DNA from: Paragonimus skrjabini miyazakii | Taxonomy: Eukaryota; Platyhelminthes; Trematoda; Plagiorchiida; Troglotrematidae | Length of the DNA stretch: 64,000 nt | Assembly (NCBI GenBank): GCA_014338405.1 | Contig: JTDE01000207.1 | Span: 1 to 64,000, forward strand | Direction of reading: 5' to 3' | Shown: positions 21,368-32,142 of the stretch, one piece after another | How positions within the stretch are numbered: the stretch's first letter is position 1 | Layout: each line of letters starts with the position of its first letter | The notes under the pieces: model-generated | The model's database searches: none | What the model saw: the letters and a program-made list of their open reading frames with translations, nothing else | What the model was told of the DNA's origin: nothing | Program-made: the position numbers and the translations under genes

Positions 21368-21665
21368 TTAATCCGCAGTTCGAACCAAATGGCCCATTCA
21401 ACGAACAAGCCTACTAACCTAGTCGGGTGAACGAACGGGCAAAGCACACCACCGCAACCACAACCGGAGTAGTTGGCATATGAGCGCACACGCATTTCTG
21501 ATCTAGTCGCCGGGCCTCATCGTCCCTGTATTTTAGCCACCACAGTCCATAATCGATAACATGTGACTGCAGACAAACGTTTCTGTAAACGTCACAATGT
21601 TTGAAGGAAAACATTGTGCTGGGAGCCGTTACGTGTAAACGATTGATAATGATTCGTAATAGATA
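21368..21665. repeat. Dispersed repeat R, copy 2
   Basis: Same strand and nearly identical to 15232-15530 until about GTTTCTGTAAACGTC, after which the two diverge. It abuts the truncated 5' side of the gypsy RT. Confidence 0.65.
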
Positions 21666-21796
21666 TTTTCCCTCCACCAGAGGCACCTCTGACTCAGGGG
21701 CCATGGGTTGACTAGTTCGTTCTGTCTGTCTGCATGTCTCTCTGTCCTTCCGTCTGTGTCTCTAGCTGGCTGACTGACTTACCCCTGTAACTGAAA

Positions 21797-22260
21797 TTAA
21801 CCAAATCCCCCAGTACTCATCAATAATCTAAAACATGGCCTAACAGTTTTAATGAGATCGGAGATTTCGACCTGTCTAGGAAGTCCTAATCGCGGGGTTA
21901 TCGATTGAAGTTAGCAGACAGTAACTGTGTCTTCTATCGAGACGATCGGGCAATCAGAGCATTACTCACAAGCGAAAGTGGTTGAGTGTTCACATGTGAT
22001 GAGAATTAGGTCGTGCCTAATGTGAGGTCAATGGCGCAGTGGTCAACACGCTTGCCTCATGTACAGCGTGGCCGTGGTTCTAGTTCCTGCAGTGGCGATG
22101 ATATGTACTACTGACGAGCTCTAATGAGAGCAAAGCTCGAGTCTAGTGCTTCTGCTGTTCGGAAGGGTCCGACTGGAATGTCTATGTGAATTCGACAGCT
22201 GCGGTCAGTCGTGGGTGATGTTCAGTCTATATGAAAATCAAAAATCCCCTACTACTCATT
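21797..22260 (+). repeat. Ribozyme SINE, copy E, unit with matching ends
   Basis: A full unit. The 5' part has CAAATCCCCCAGTACTCATC, GAGATTTCGACCTG and GACAGTAACTGTGTC. Then come A box TGGCGCAGTGG (22032-22042), B box GGTTCTAGTTCC (22076-22087), ribozyme region (22105-22149) and the tail GTGGGTGATGTTCAGTC. The end (CAAAAATCCCCTACTACTCAT) repeats the start, so the copy holds slightly more than one unit of about 440 bp, as expected for a piece of a tandem or circular-permuted template. Confidence 0.75.
22105..22149 (+). ncRNA. Hammerhead ribozyme, core mutated
   Basis: GTACTA, CTGACGA, GCTCTAATGAGAGC, AAAG in place of GAAA, CTCGAG, TC, TAGTGC. Loss of the invariant G12 and of A15.1 should abolish cleavage, although the stems are still good. 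Confidence 0.8.
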
Positions 22261-24399
22261 AGACTACTTGTAGTCCAGGTATTTGAAGTTTGGATATTTC
22301 CCTTAAGGATTGCAGACTGAAACATCCCGATGAAGCGGCGATGATGGTTTTAGAAGGAGGTAAAATAGTTTTTTAAGGCTGTTCAATGTTAGAAAAAGAC
22401 GTAAGAGGTGGACTTTGCTGAATGAAATAATTACCCTGAGAAGACTCTTAAACATCTTTGATGAACACTACACAAAGGTGGTTTGACAGACAGAAGTCAA
22501 AGAAGAGAATGTTATGCATACGCCAACATTCAGTGAGGGAATTAGTGGCGATCTGTTTGTCCAATGTTTAAACTGGACACCACGGAAAACATTTTCCGCT
22601 GCTCATATTGGAATAACCAATCAAAGATGATGCATGATAATCTGGAACCTTAAGGCTTCACCGCTTTATTTTACCTGTTCTGTGAGACTGTAGAATTCGA
22701 GGAGCCTCTGTGGAGTTCATCATCTTGGTCAAACAACGAAACAGCTAAACGAGAGATGCAGTGTCTAAACCGGTTTGTTGTTTAAGGCCTCAAACAAAGG
22801 TGCCGTTTGGCTGACACAGCATATCAGCCAAGGAACTGATAGGCGCTTTTGTGGGCTTATCAGAAAAACTCCCTAGAAATGTGTCACCCCATTCGCAATG
22901 CAAAGCTGTGGATATTGCCATCAGTGACTAAAAACGGAACCGTGTTTACTGAAGAAGCTTTTACAGTCACTCACTGATCCTTGACTTGGTCGCAATCAGT
23001 CAAACTTCAGGCCAACGTAAAAAGTCGGACTTTGCATACGTTAGTAAAACTTCTTCCTTCAATTCAACCGAAACTCCGGCCGGTCGTTACGTAGTTTGTC
23101 GCTATCTTTTGTCACATCTGCTAAAAGTCTCGGCGGTCCCCACAATTTATTATCTCGTTCTTCATTATCGATCGTTTGTTCCCAGTCAGAATTTTATCAC
23201 GTAGACGTGTGTTATTTGGTAGACAATTCTGCGTAACATTGCTGCAAAATTTTGGAATCGAATTTGTTGTAAAGATACGTTTGCCCACAGTTGTTAGTTG
23301 GCTTACTTGGACCAAGTATTAATGCCAGTGACTGGTAATGCGCACAATCTACATAACCATATATTACGCATTTTCTCACCTAGTTCCATTACCACAGAAC
23401 CGATATTACCTCTGATGGCTAGTTCTTGAAGCTATCACCGATATGGTTTACTAACACGCTGCATTTAGTGTCATCGGCTGATAGACATCTAAAACAAGTA
23501 CAAATCCGGGTAACCATTTGCGCGGAAACGGTACCAACAAAGACAATTTTAACCTACACTCGGAATGCACGTCAACGGGCTTAAGTCGTAGCACAGATTT
23601 AACATGAGAGGATGGACTTCAAAAGTGGTGTGATACGCCAAATGTCGACATTCAACCCGAACGTTTTTTTTTACAACGAAGTAACAACGTATACCATAAC
23701 AACGATTTCAAAATCAAAATTATAATTTGTATTGGATCTACCCAAAAATTTACGAAGACAGTCAATATGTTGGTTAGACAGCGTATGATCTTTGGACCGT
23801 GGGGCACTCAGGGGGCACTTTGATGGAATGATTCTCAATCTTACGGTCGAAGTATGGGTATACATAGAGACGCTGCTGTCGCATAAGTTACTCTGTCCGG
23901 ATTTCTTTGTCTCTACAGGTCTCAAAAAGTTGTGCTACGAACTCAGCTTAATCAAAATAAGTGCTTTTTAGATTGTATGTTGTGAGCTGACCTCTTACCA
24001 AAAGAGCAAAATAAGCCCATAGTCACGAGGAAACTCCAAATGTGGGTGGAATTTCCACCCAGTAAATCATCGTCAGCTAACTTTGTATTCAGAGCTCTGT
24101 ATAGAAGTGTACAGCTTACTTATTAATACAATCGGGGTTATCGTGCTGACTTTAGACACATGACGTTTGAATAATAAACAAAGCATTGTCTGTTGACCGT
24201 GATTTCCCTACAGCTTTGGAGCACCTTCAGATGACTGAAGGTTTTACTGACCACCCTTAGTTTTAATATCCTGGTCAATGTAGAATTACTTGACTGATTC
24301 TCTATCAACAGCCGCGGTCTACACGGTCCATCATGTGTTCCGTGCGCATTTCACTGATCGGTCGGTAAAATAGTCTAGCGAGTTGTACAGTGTTCGGTG
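22261..24399. other. No recognised feature
   Basis: Only short random-looking ORFs (22986-23204 plus, 23671-23925 minus). A T9-10 run is near 23665. Confidence 0.35.
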
Positions 24400-24560
24400 G
24401 AGTGAATAAACTAGAACATCATACAAATAAGTGACTTGCACCTTTAGAAAGGATCCAAACGTGAAAAAACCAAACTTTAGTTGGATTCGAACCCCATAGA
24501 CGTGGACTCTGCTAGCTGACTTGCACAACAAAGTTCGGGGTCCGAAAATCTAATCGTGAC
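24400..24560 (+). repeat. tRNA B-box-like dispersed repeat, copy 3
   Basis: AACTTTAGTTGGATTCGAACCCC at about 24473-24495 matches the GGACTTTGGTTGGATTTGAGCC core of the 8.6 kb copy and is closer to the canonical B box. Only ~100 bp resembles the other copies. Confidence 0.45.
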
Positions 24561-25800
24561 CTAAGTAGAGCGCACACTTCACCACGTCATATTCAACCAC
24601 TAAATCACGGTTTCACAAAGCGGAAGATAATTAGAAAGTTGACAGAGGGCGTCGCAAATGGGTGCCTCATAGTCCGGAGTTTCACCAGTGATTTCAGCTG
24701 TAGGTGGATGAGTTGATATGGATGCACCAGGCTCACTTATCGAGCTGACCTCTGAACGCACATATTAATTGGAGTCTACCAAATGTATTCAGTTGTCACT
24801 GTCTTAACTTTTTGGTTGCCTTTTGCATATTTGAGTAGGTGATGATAACTTTGTCATGAGGAAACAAAGGTGATGATGGTGTCATCTTTAGGAAACATAA
24901 ATGGACGATACGCTGAAAATAGAAACCGTTGCACTAACTGACATTGCGAGGTAGATTTTTCCGATGGAACTTATGAAATAGTTGACGATATAGTTTACCG
25001 GTGTCACTGCCGAGCATTTGAGCTATACTGGTGAGATATGGTATGCCATACTGACGGCTGTAATACACTAGTTCTGGGTTTGTCTTGAATTTGATCCAGC
25101 GACAGAATCAACTCGATCAGTTGCTCATGCTCATCATTTTGTCCGGGGATTCTGAATTCTTGTACACAAGACAGAGACAGGTTCATTCCACATACCTTGG
25201 TTGACATGAATTTTTCACGGCTCAGTACACAAAAATTACGCTGAAACTTTGAAAAATTATTGACATCAACAAAGAGTGAATGTGAAACAAAAAGGTGAAT
25301 GAATGGATCTGAACTTAGTTGAAGAGTATGATAAAGGTTGAGAGATAAAAATAGTCTTCAGGTTGATCGGCGATTGGTAGCGATACGTTTGGATAGGTGA
25401 AACAGGTATGACATAACTCGAAAAAAGTATGCACAATCTAGGCGTTACAGCACTTCCTGTTGCGTGGTTTTAGTGGCATATTCAGTTTGACTTGCGGTCT
25501 ACGAAGGTTGTAGTCTTCCTGGGCGCAAAGTAACCTGAAATGGATTTCGGCGTACGATTAGATTCAGCCTTAAGAATAGGAATGACAGAGAATGGCAGAA
25601 TTATTTATATTGGCAGCGTGTGTTGATCGGTGTCCAACTTCAGTTTGGAACGCACAAAGTGCATAAATCTGACAACAAAGCATTAACTCTCCTGAAGCAC
25701 AGTCACATTAAAACTTTGTGTTTGTGGAACTTTCAAACTTTCTAGCAGTCACAGATTTCATTGTGAATAAAATGACTGAAATCGTATGCGGCTGTCATTC
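24561..25800. other. No recognised gene
   Basis: 25060-25110 (TTTGATCCAGCGACAGAATC) faintly resembles the same B-box-like repeat. Nothing else was recognised. Confidence 0.3.
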
Positions 25801-25833
25801 TGCTGAAAATCGATTGATATCTCAGAAGCCTAC

Positions 25834-26275
25834 TTGAAGCTCGAAGTTCTGTTATTTTCATTCAAATTTGACCAGGTAGCCATGGACACCATGCATAAAC
25901 TAAAATCTGCCCTAGCTCGAACAAATGCAGCTGCGCAGTTGCGCTTGGTTCACATCACTAGAGGACCAGTTGTCCATAGTCGCAACCTAATCTGTCTCCC
26001 GTGTTGTGTACCAGTTTACCTGCAGTTGCAGGGACGTTTACATAGGCAGAGCAGATCGACAAACATCCCAAACAAGCTGAAGCAACTACTGACGCACGCC
26101 ACTGGATATCCAATGTCATCGGTTGCTAAACATTTCATGATAACAGGTCATCAATCTGATCCGGTTAACTCATTCAAGATATTGTTGCACAATCGAAAGT
26201 TGAGGTTACTGGCCTTCTGTGAAGCGATGCTTATCCGAACTTATCAGCCGACGGTAAGTGCAAAAACGTGATTAA
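25834..26275 (+). mobile_element. PLE linker and C-terminal remnant
   Basis: 145-codon open frame. It holds a linker-like start (MHKLKSALARTNAAAQLRLV) and the PLE C-terminal region, VAKHFMITGHQSDPVNSFKI and LLAFCEAMLIRTYQPTVSAK. It is on the opposite strand to the 18.4 kb copy and similar to it. The RT portion is absent (5'-truncated). Confidence 0.75.
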
Positions 26276-29200
26276 TGCAACCTATCGGATTGCCATGGTC
26301 TTGATTACATAATTCTTGGTGTGTATATAGACGTGTTTAGTCCCTGTTTGTCCTATGATCTCCCATACGATGTACAAAACAGGCATATTTTACGTTTGAG
26401 ACTTATGAGGGTAAATGTATTGGTAAAATATTGCAACATATGTCTTCTTTCTGCTGCGATAAAATACTTCAAGCAGGCAGTTTGTGAAACTGAGAGACGA
26501 ACGACATAAAAGCGTCTGATGCGCACTTTGAAGTCGCAATTAACTTCGTTAATTTTTTCCTCTGCCCCTCAAACAGAGTAATTTTACAATACTTCGGGGT
26601 AGTTGTAACTGGTGTGGGCAGTTTTTTAGAGCACAGTTCTACACAAACAAACCAACATGAATTATGTTCCCTGGGCAGTTCCAACTATTCGAATTCTCGA
26701 TTATGAGTAAGTTCGTTGGTTGACTGATGGTGATGTTCATTAGATCAAATAACTCCGAACCGTTAGAACTGAGGTAAAATAATTTTAGTGTGAGGATTGC
26801 AGCCAGGTAAAGTGTATGAGAGAACGCATGAAACAAAAAAATGCAAAAACTCTAGAACTGACATCGATTTTGAGCGCTGTTTAACTTTAAATTCTCCATG
26901 TCTGTAATTTCTCATCCGTTAGCATAAAACTACCGGACGATTAAATGGACTTTGAAAAGTTTAATGTTAACTTCCCCGCGAACGAATTTTTACTTCGTTC
27001 AGTTAAACTAAGATGATCCTTATCGTAAGCTTCAAGGTTAGGCATGACATTTTTTGAACAACAGAGGTTGTTCACAGCCGATATCATGAGAGTGAACAAG
27101 ACCATATTTTACTTCAAGTGATACTCTGAACATCACATTTCATGCAACTCAGTTTCTGGTTTATAAATTCAACCGGCCGTCTTCATTTGGGATTTCTTTT
27201 GTATAAGTTGTAAACTCGTTTAAGAAGGTTTGGTGGTAGTCGTTTCAGTTAACCTGACAAGAAGGTCGACGCATGCTTGAATACTATGAAATTCCACATA
27301 TTACATAATGCACACAAAAGCACTCCCCTAAAGCCGTGGAAACAGTTTTTATTATAAACTGCAAGTCAACACGACAGTTGTCAAACAAACAGAGAATAAC
27401 CGCTTCAAGTTGACTTGTTCACTGAGCAAAGAACGAACAAGGCTAAAGTACTACGGTTTTACGGTCACGTAGGCATATAATGTTTCGAAACTTTAGCTCA
27501 GTGATACATTGCTCGAACTAGTCTGGTTGAGATTTAGGTTCTGTTGTATGACTTCTACTGTAGCTCAAATGGAAATTGGGGTTCATCCCAAACGTTTGTC
27601 GAATTAGGTAAAGAACTGTACATCAGGTTTCACTGTTGGCTTGAAAAAGTTCAAGTCTGATTTATCAGGTTAACGTTAATCCGTAAGATGCTTGTCTTTC
27701 TAACACAACTTTAGACTTGCAAATAATTATATACACATGATGAGATCTTTCTTATGCGACCGGATGAAAACGCTGAAATGGCTGTGATGAACAAGTTGGT
27801 TTGTTTTACTAAAGTAAAACGCATTGTTATCATCAAGTGAGTTTTGAAAAGCAGATGAACAGAAAAAGAGTATACAGGCTGAAAGCCAACTTGCAAGCGG
27901 CTTGTAGTGAACGCCGAGAGATGAAATTACAACGGAATTGACATACGGTGCACTAAAGCCAACGGGCTCGTCTGTTCTAAGTTTGTATGATTTCCCCATG
28001 GTCTATAAACAAAATACGTAACGTAAGTCCTCCTTGACACGGGTAGGTTGCTCTTTCACATAAATGCACGTCGGTCAACGATTCAAGTTGCACCGACTCA
28101 TTTAAAGTATGTCCTGAGATGGATTCTAGTTCATCGAAGCCGCTTCTTGCCCTTGAAGTTGGTCGCATGTGCTCATATGATCTCTTCATTATTAACGATC
28201 ATCAGTCTCCTTTTTTACGTGACTGTACTGATCAACCAGACGTAAAGATAAGGCTTTCCACTTAAAAAGTCAGGACTGTCAGTTCACGCCGCAAGCATAA
28301 CATACAGTTGAAATTCAGTGAGGTACTTTATCGGGTGATTGATGATGTGGTGGCGAGTTTTTCCATGAGTCTAATGTCGGCTGACATTAGTGTAAGAAGA
28401 TTGACAACTGTACAGTCGTATGCGAACATTCAAGTGTTCCGTTGTTATCTCTGGCCACCACCGCCGACAAGCAAATTAAAAGTAGCAGCTGATTACCGCT
28501 TTGGTTGACTAACGTCGACCAACCACAGTTCCGCTTGCAGCAGTTTGCGCGTTAGCTTTAATTGGCTGAACGTTCTCCACTCAGGAAATACACTCAATCC
28601 AATCTTAACATAAGATAATCTTCATTGTGTCGTGACAAGTCACGAAAATAAGACCACTAGGACAGATTTGTTTTTAACATGCTGTCTGGGAACCTCGGTT
28701 TCAACGTCTGAATGAAACTCAAGTTTATCTCACCCCTTTCGCTAGCTGAGATCATTCGTTGAATGACTGTGCAATTACATCACTGAGATGCTAGTTCACT
28801 GCGGTGCTTATGTCCGTAAGTGATCTGTTCACGACCAGTCGCTGGTTGCGTAATCTTGCACTTGCTGCTGCATCACGGCACGCCTAAAAGTCTGTCTGAA
28901 CGGATTGCTGAGAAGCATTTAGCTGACAGTAGAACTTGAGCGATAAAGTACATCTGTAGTGTAGTTGTATCAACTTATTTACGATTAACGGACAAATATG
29001 CCGAAAGCATTTACGATGGATTATACGGTTCCAGTCACTCAGCCAACAACATTCCTTCAACGGATTTTGGTAGCGGCCAAATTGACTATTATTAGATTAC
29101 TGATTGTCTCGTTCATGAAAACAGTGTTCAGGTATTACAACGCCTCTAGTCTTGATTCGCTGATGGTATTTTGGCATCCACACACAGCCAATTAGCTTCG

Positions 29201-29816
29201 GTAACAGGACGCTGACATGTTTTTTTTAGCGAGCAGTAAATAATGTGAGTTCGCTTTTCACTAGTTAGGTGTCTCAATTTGTCTGAAATTTTCTTTATAG
29301 TCTTAATGACTCGATGATTTATTAACAACAGTTATGGAGTTCGGCAAACTCCGATCCTTCTTACTCACGAAGAATTTTCATGCTACATCTTTAGACGGTT
29401 GCAAACATTGTCAGCATGTGTGAATGAAGTGCACTGTTTATGTCTACTTCCAATAATTGCTATCTTCTGAGTTCATAGTTAATGTTATTTTCCATTTTTC
29501 TTGCCTGCACCGTACAGGCCTTTTATTATTCGGTCTGGATTGTCAAACAACTTGTGTAAATCCATCCTAGTGCTTACCTTTGATAACTGGATTACTTTTC
29601 CCGGATCGTGATTAAAACAGTCAGTATTGTATCAAGACTAAAGAGAAATGGTATACTGTCAAACAGTGAGAATATATGGTCATTGGGAGTGCAACTATAA
29701 AGGGGGGGACGGTAGACTGCAGAAAGCAACAGCTGTGCAATAGAGCTGTAGGCTGTACAACACCATACAAACATAAGCAAGTTGCGAAACAGTTTGGAAC
29801 AGAAAAAGGGAAAAAT
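26276..29816. other. No recognised feature
   Basis: Downstream of the last GTPase exon placed (30990). It may hold that gene's terminal exon. Minus-strand open pieces at 27977-28189 and 29146-29328 were examined, but neither has a good acceptor or the expected prenylation-type C-terminus. Confidence 0.3.
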
Positions 29817-30510
29817 GTTCTGCACAATGTATCTCTCGAGCATATTTCGCTGCAGCTCATCAGGCACATACTGTAATCTGCGGGCTTGTATAACAAAGTT
29901 CCATGGAAATTGTGAAGCTAAGCAACACAATCAACAAGCACACAAACACACAAATACACACACACACACACGTCAAGACACATTAGTTACCGGGGCAATC
30001 TGGTACAGATGAACAAGTCTTTCTATACACAAAAGGTTGGCTTCCATCTGTTAATAGCTACCACCTCCGCGAACTGGAAAAGTAAAACGATTATAGATAC
30101 TACGATGTCAGGTTTAAGTCAGGAGTTGGCAAGTCACAGAGTACCGGCGTCATCGATCGATCGACATTTGTTGGCCTATAGACCTAAACTGAACCTGGAG
30201 AAGGCGTTTCGGATATGTTACGCAACAAAAATCGAGGGTTCCTCCGGTACGCGGAGGCGGTAGCTATTAACAGATGGAAGCCACTCTTTTGTGTATAGAA
30301 AGACTTGTTCATCTGTACCAGATTGCCCCGGTAACTAATGTGTGTTGACGTGTGTGTGTGTGTGTTTGTGTGTTTGTGTGCTTGTTGATTGTGTTGCTTA
30401 GCTTCACAATTTCCATGGAACTTTGTTATACAAGCCCGCAGATTACAGTATGTGCCTGATGAGCTGCAGCGAAATATGCTCGGGAGATAGAATGTGCAAA
30501 AAATTGTTTC
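29817..30510. mobile_element. Large foldback element, ~245-bp arms
   Basis: Left arm about 29817-30061, right arm about 30262-30510, inverted and very similar, with a ~200-bp centre. Paired landmarks are GGTTGGCTTCCATCTGTTAA with TTAACAGATGGAAGCCAC, GGGGCAATCTGGTACAG with its inverse, and TTCCATGGAAATTGTGAAGC with its inverse. The left arm has a CA run (about 29940-29972) and the right arm the matching GT run (30345-30385). The identical 5' ends of open frames at 29621-29896 and 30423-30614 are caused by the arms. It may be a MITE or an inverted duplication. Confidence 0.8.
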
Positions 30511-30989
30511 TCACTTCTCTGTTCAGATTTGTTACGGAAAGAAGTAGTTTTGCTTTTCTAAGAAACAACAGTTTAGTCAAAATAAACCGGGTGATTCATT
30601 CCGATCAAGCATAGACAAATGCAAGGTTACAGACGAACTGACATGCCACGAATAGTGGTCATTCAAACGCGCGCTGTACACAGACTCACATGTGTTGTCT
30701 GTGAGCGTACAAACAGCAAGTCATCACAAATAAAGTAATGTATAGTCTGCTATCAAACATTAGATCAGTCAACATGGCAATCAACAGAATGCCCACCCTT
30801 GCGTTGCGTGCGGAGCTCATTATTAAGGGTGTATTATCATCATGGTTGCAAGAAAAGAGTTAGTTATTTTAATTGTTGCTATTAGAACACCATTATAGTA
30901 AAGTGGTACTTTTGGTTTAAGCCCTGATTGCTGTGTAGGCCAGCAACATACTCTTTAAAAACGACAAAATAATCAACTTATTTACTAAC

Positions 30990-31066
30990 CTGGTCAGTTC
31001 AATTGCGCACTCATCCACATTGCTTCCTGTCAACGCACTGGTTTCGAAGAACAGAGCCTCGATTTC
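30990..31066 (-). CDS. RASEF-like GTPase exon: G5 motif
   Basis: 77 nt, entered in phase 0 after acceptor TTTGTAG and left in phase 2 at donor CCAG/GTTAGT. It encodes EIEALFFETSALTGSNVDEC and then AIELT plus two bases of an Arg codon. FFETSA is the guanine-base-contacting G5 motif. The canonical SAK lysine is Leu here. GSNVDE and the following helix match the last helix of the Rab fold. A further exon carrying the C-terminus is needed and was not found. The plus-strand frame at 31003-31212 overlaps it and is not a gene. Confidence 0.82.
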
Positions 31067-31602
31067 CTACAAAGCGAGAAAGCATACATGAAAGCATTCC
31101 TACTACAAAAGGGAAACAAGTCATTCTCCTAGGCAGAAAAAACATATTTCCCACATATATCAAGTCAGCAAAGGAATATTTTAATGAACTTTTGAATGGA
31201 TATCTTGAGTAAGCAATTTAAACAGGTTTCACATATTCCACATGCATTATTTCCAATTCACATGAATACTATAAGTTTAACTCACTTACAAGATGACTAA
31301 AACATCGTTGCTCATTCCTAGTTATCACACGCGAGATTTAGACCACCGAAAATTTTACCGTGAACCTTCATCACTAATGGGTAACCAGGGTAATGTGATG
31401 CAATCAGGAATTTGTCCATTCAAATTCTTGCTACTCACTAAATGCAAGTAGACCAAAAACTTACAAGTAGTTTCTTTTAAATTATCAAATCTGCCAAACT
31501 ACTGATCAGAAACAGTTAACAATTTAAAATGCTATTGTGACATCTGGTATATGACACAACCTGGCGTAGATTAGTAAAAGTTCTTGAGGGACAGGTTTGA
31601 TT
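31067..31602 (-). other. Intron of the RASEF-like gene
   Basis: AT-rich, no recognised repeat. It leads from the G5 exon to the PLE remnant at 31.6 kb. Confidence 0.5.
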
Positions 31603-31633
31603 TCAGCAGTAACGATAGAAGACATATAACGTG

Positions 31634-31663
31634 AGATGTTAACATCTCGTTTACTCTCTTCAG
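31634..31663 (-). ncRNA. PLE hammerhead core relic, left arm
   Basis: Minus strand: CTGAAGA, GAGTAAAC, GAGA (for GAAA), TGTTAACA TC. One invariant core base is changed and helix II has only one pair, so it is presumably inactive. Confidence 0.45.
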
Positions 31664-31730
31664 TTACGAACGTCAAACAATAGAATATATAGGACATGCG
31701 GAGAGCAACAACAGTAAAAACAGTCAACGA

Positions 31731-31985
31731 ATGGGTTTACATGAAACAAGGACGCAACAAGCAATGGCAATGCAGCGATTGAGCCGAAACCCGACCTCAT
31801 CCATGGCAAAGCACACTATGGAAACAGGCCATGTTGTTCAGCCCGTCAACTCGTTTCAAGTATTATTGCGTAATCGGAATCTGAAATTGCCTGCTTTCTC
31901 CGAGGCAATGTTAATCAGCACTTGCCGTCCAGCCCAATGTGTGCATAAGCTGTTGACTCATGCAGTTTGTCCTCCCCGGAACTGA
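31731..31985 (+). pseudogene. PLE endonuclease C-terminal fragment
   Basis: 84-codon open piece with SMAKHTMETGHVVQPVNSFQ and LPAFSEAMLISTCRPAQCVH, the PLE C-terminal pattern. The catalytic GIY-YIG segment is missing. Confidence 0.65.
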
Positions 31986-32080
31986 TAGCAGTCCTTGTTT
32001 CATGTAAACCCAATGGCTGACCGTATTTACTATTGTTGCTATCCGCACGTCCTATATATTCTAATGTTTGACGTTCGTAA

Positions 32081-32110
32081 CTGAAGACAGTAAACGAAAT
32101 GTCAACATTT
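32081..32110 (+). ncRNA. PLE hammerhead core relic, right arm
   Basis: CTGAAGA, CAGTAAAC, GAAA, then TGTCAACA TT. Core bases are kept, but the helix II closing pair is lost and the cleavage base is T. The flanks do not give a clear helix I. Confidence 0.45.
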
Positions 32111-32142
32111 CGTGATATGTCCTCTAACGCTACTGGTGAAAT

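Larger units (their letters stand above)
31603..32142 (+). mobile_element. PLE 3' remnant between inverted terminal repeats
   Basis: A ~230-bp PLE C-terminal piece (31731-31985) lies between two near-identical inverted arms, 31603-31755 and 31986-32142. Landmarks: ACGAACGTCAAACAATAGAA and ATGGGTTTACATGAAACAAG on the left, their inverses on the right. Each arm carries a hammerhead-like core. PLE terminal repeats (pLTRs) are known to occur in direct or inverted order and to carry hammerheads, so this reads as an inverted-pLTR solo-like remnant. It lies in the last placed intron of the RASEF-like gene, antisense to it. Confidence 0.65.

Noticed and set aside
27977..28189. Minus ORF as the 3' terminal exon of the GTPase gene
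   Set aside because: No pyrimidine tract before the possible acceptor, and no C-terminal cysteines as expected for a prenylated Rab.
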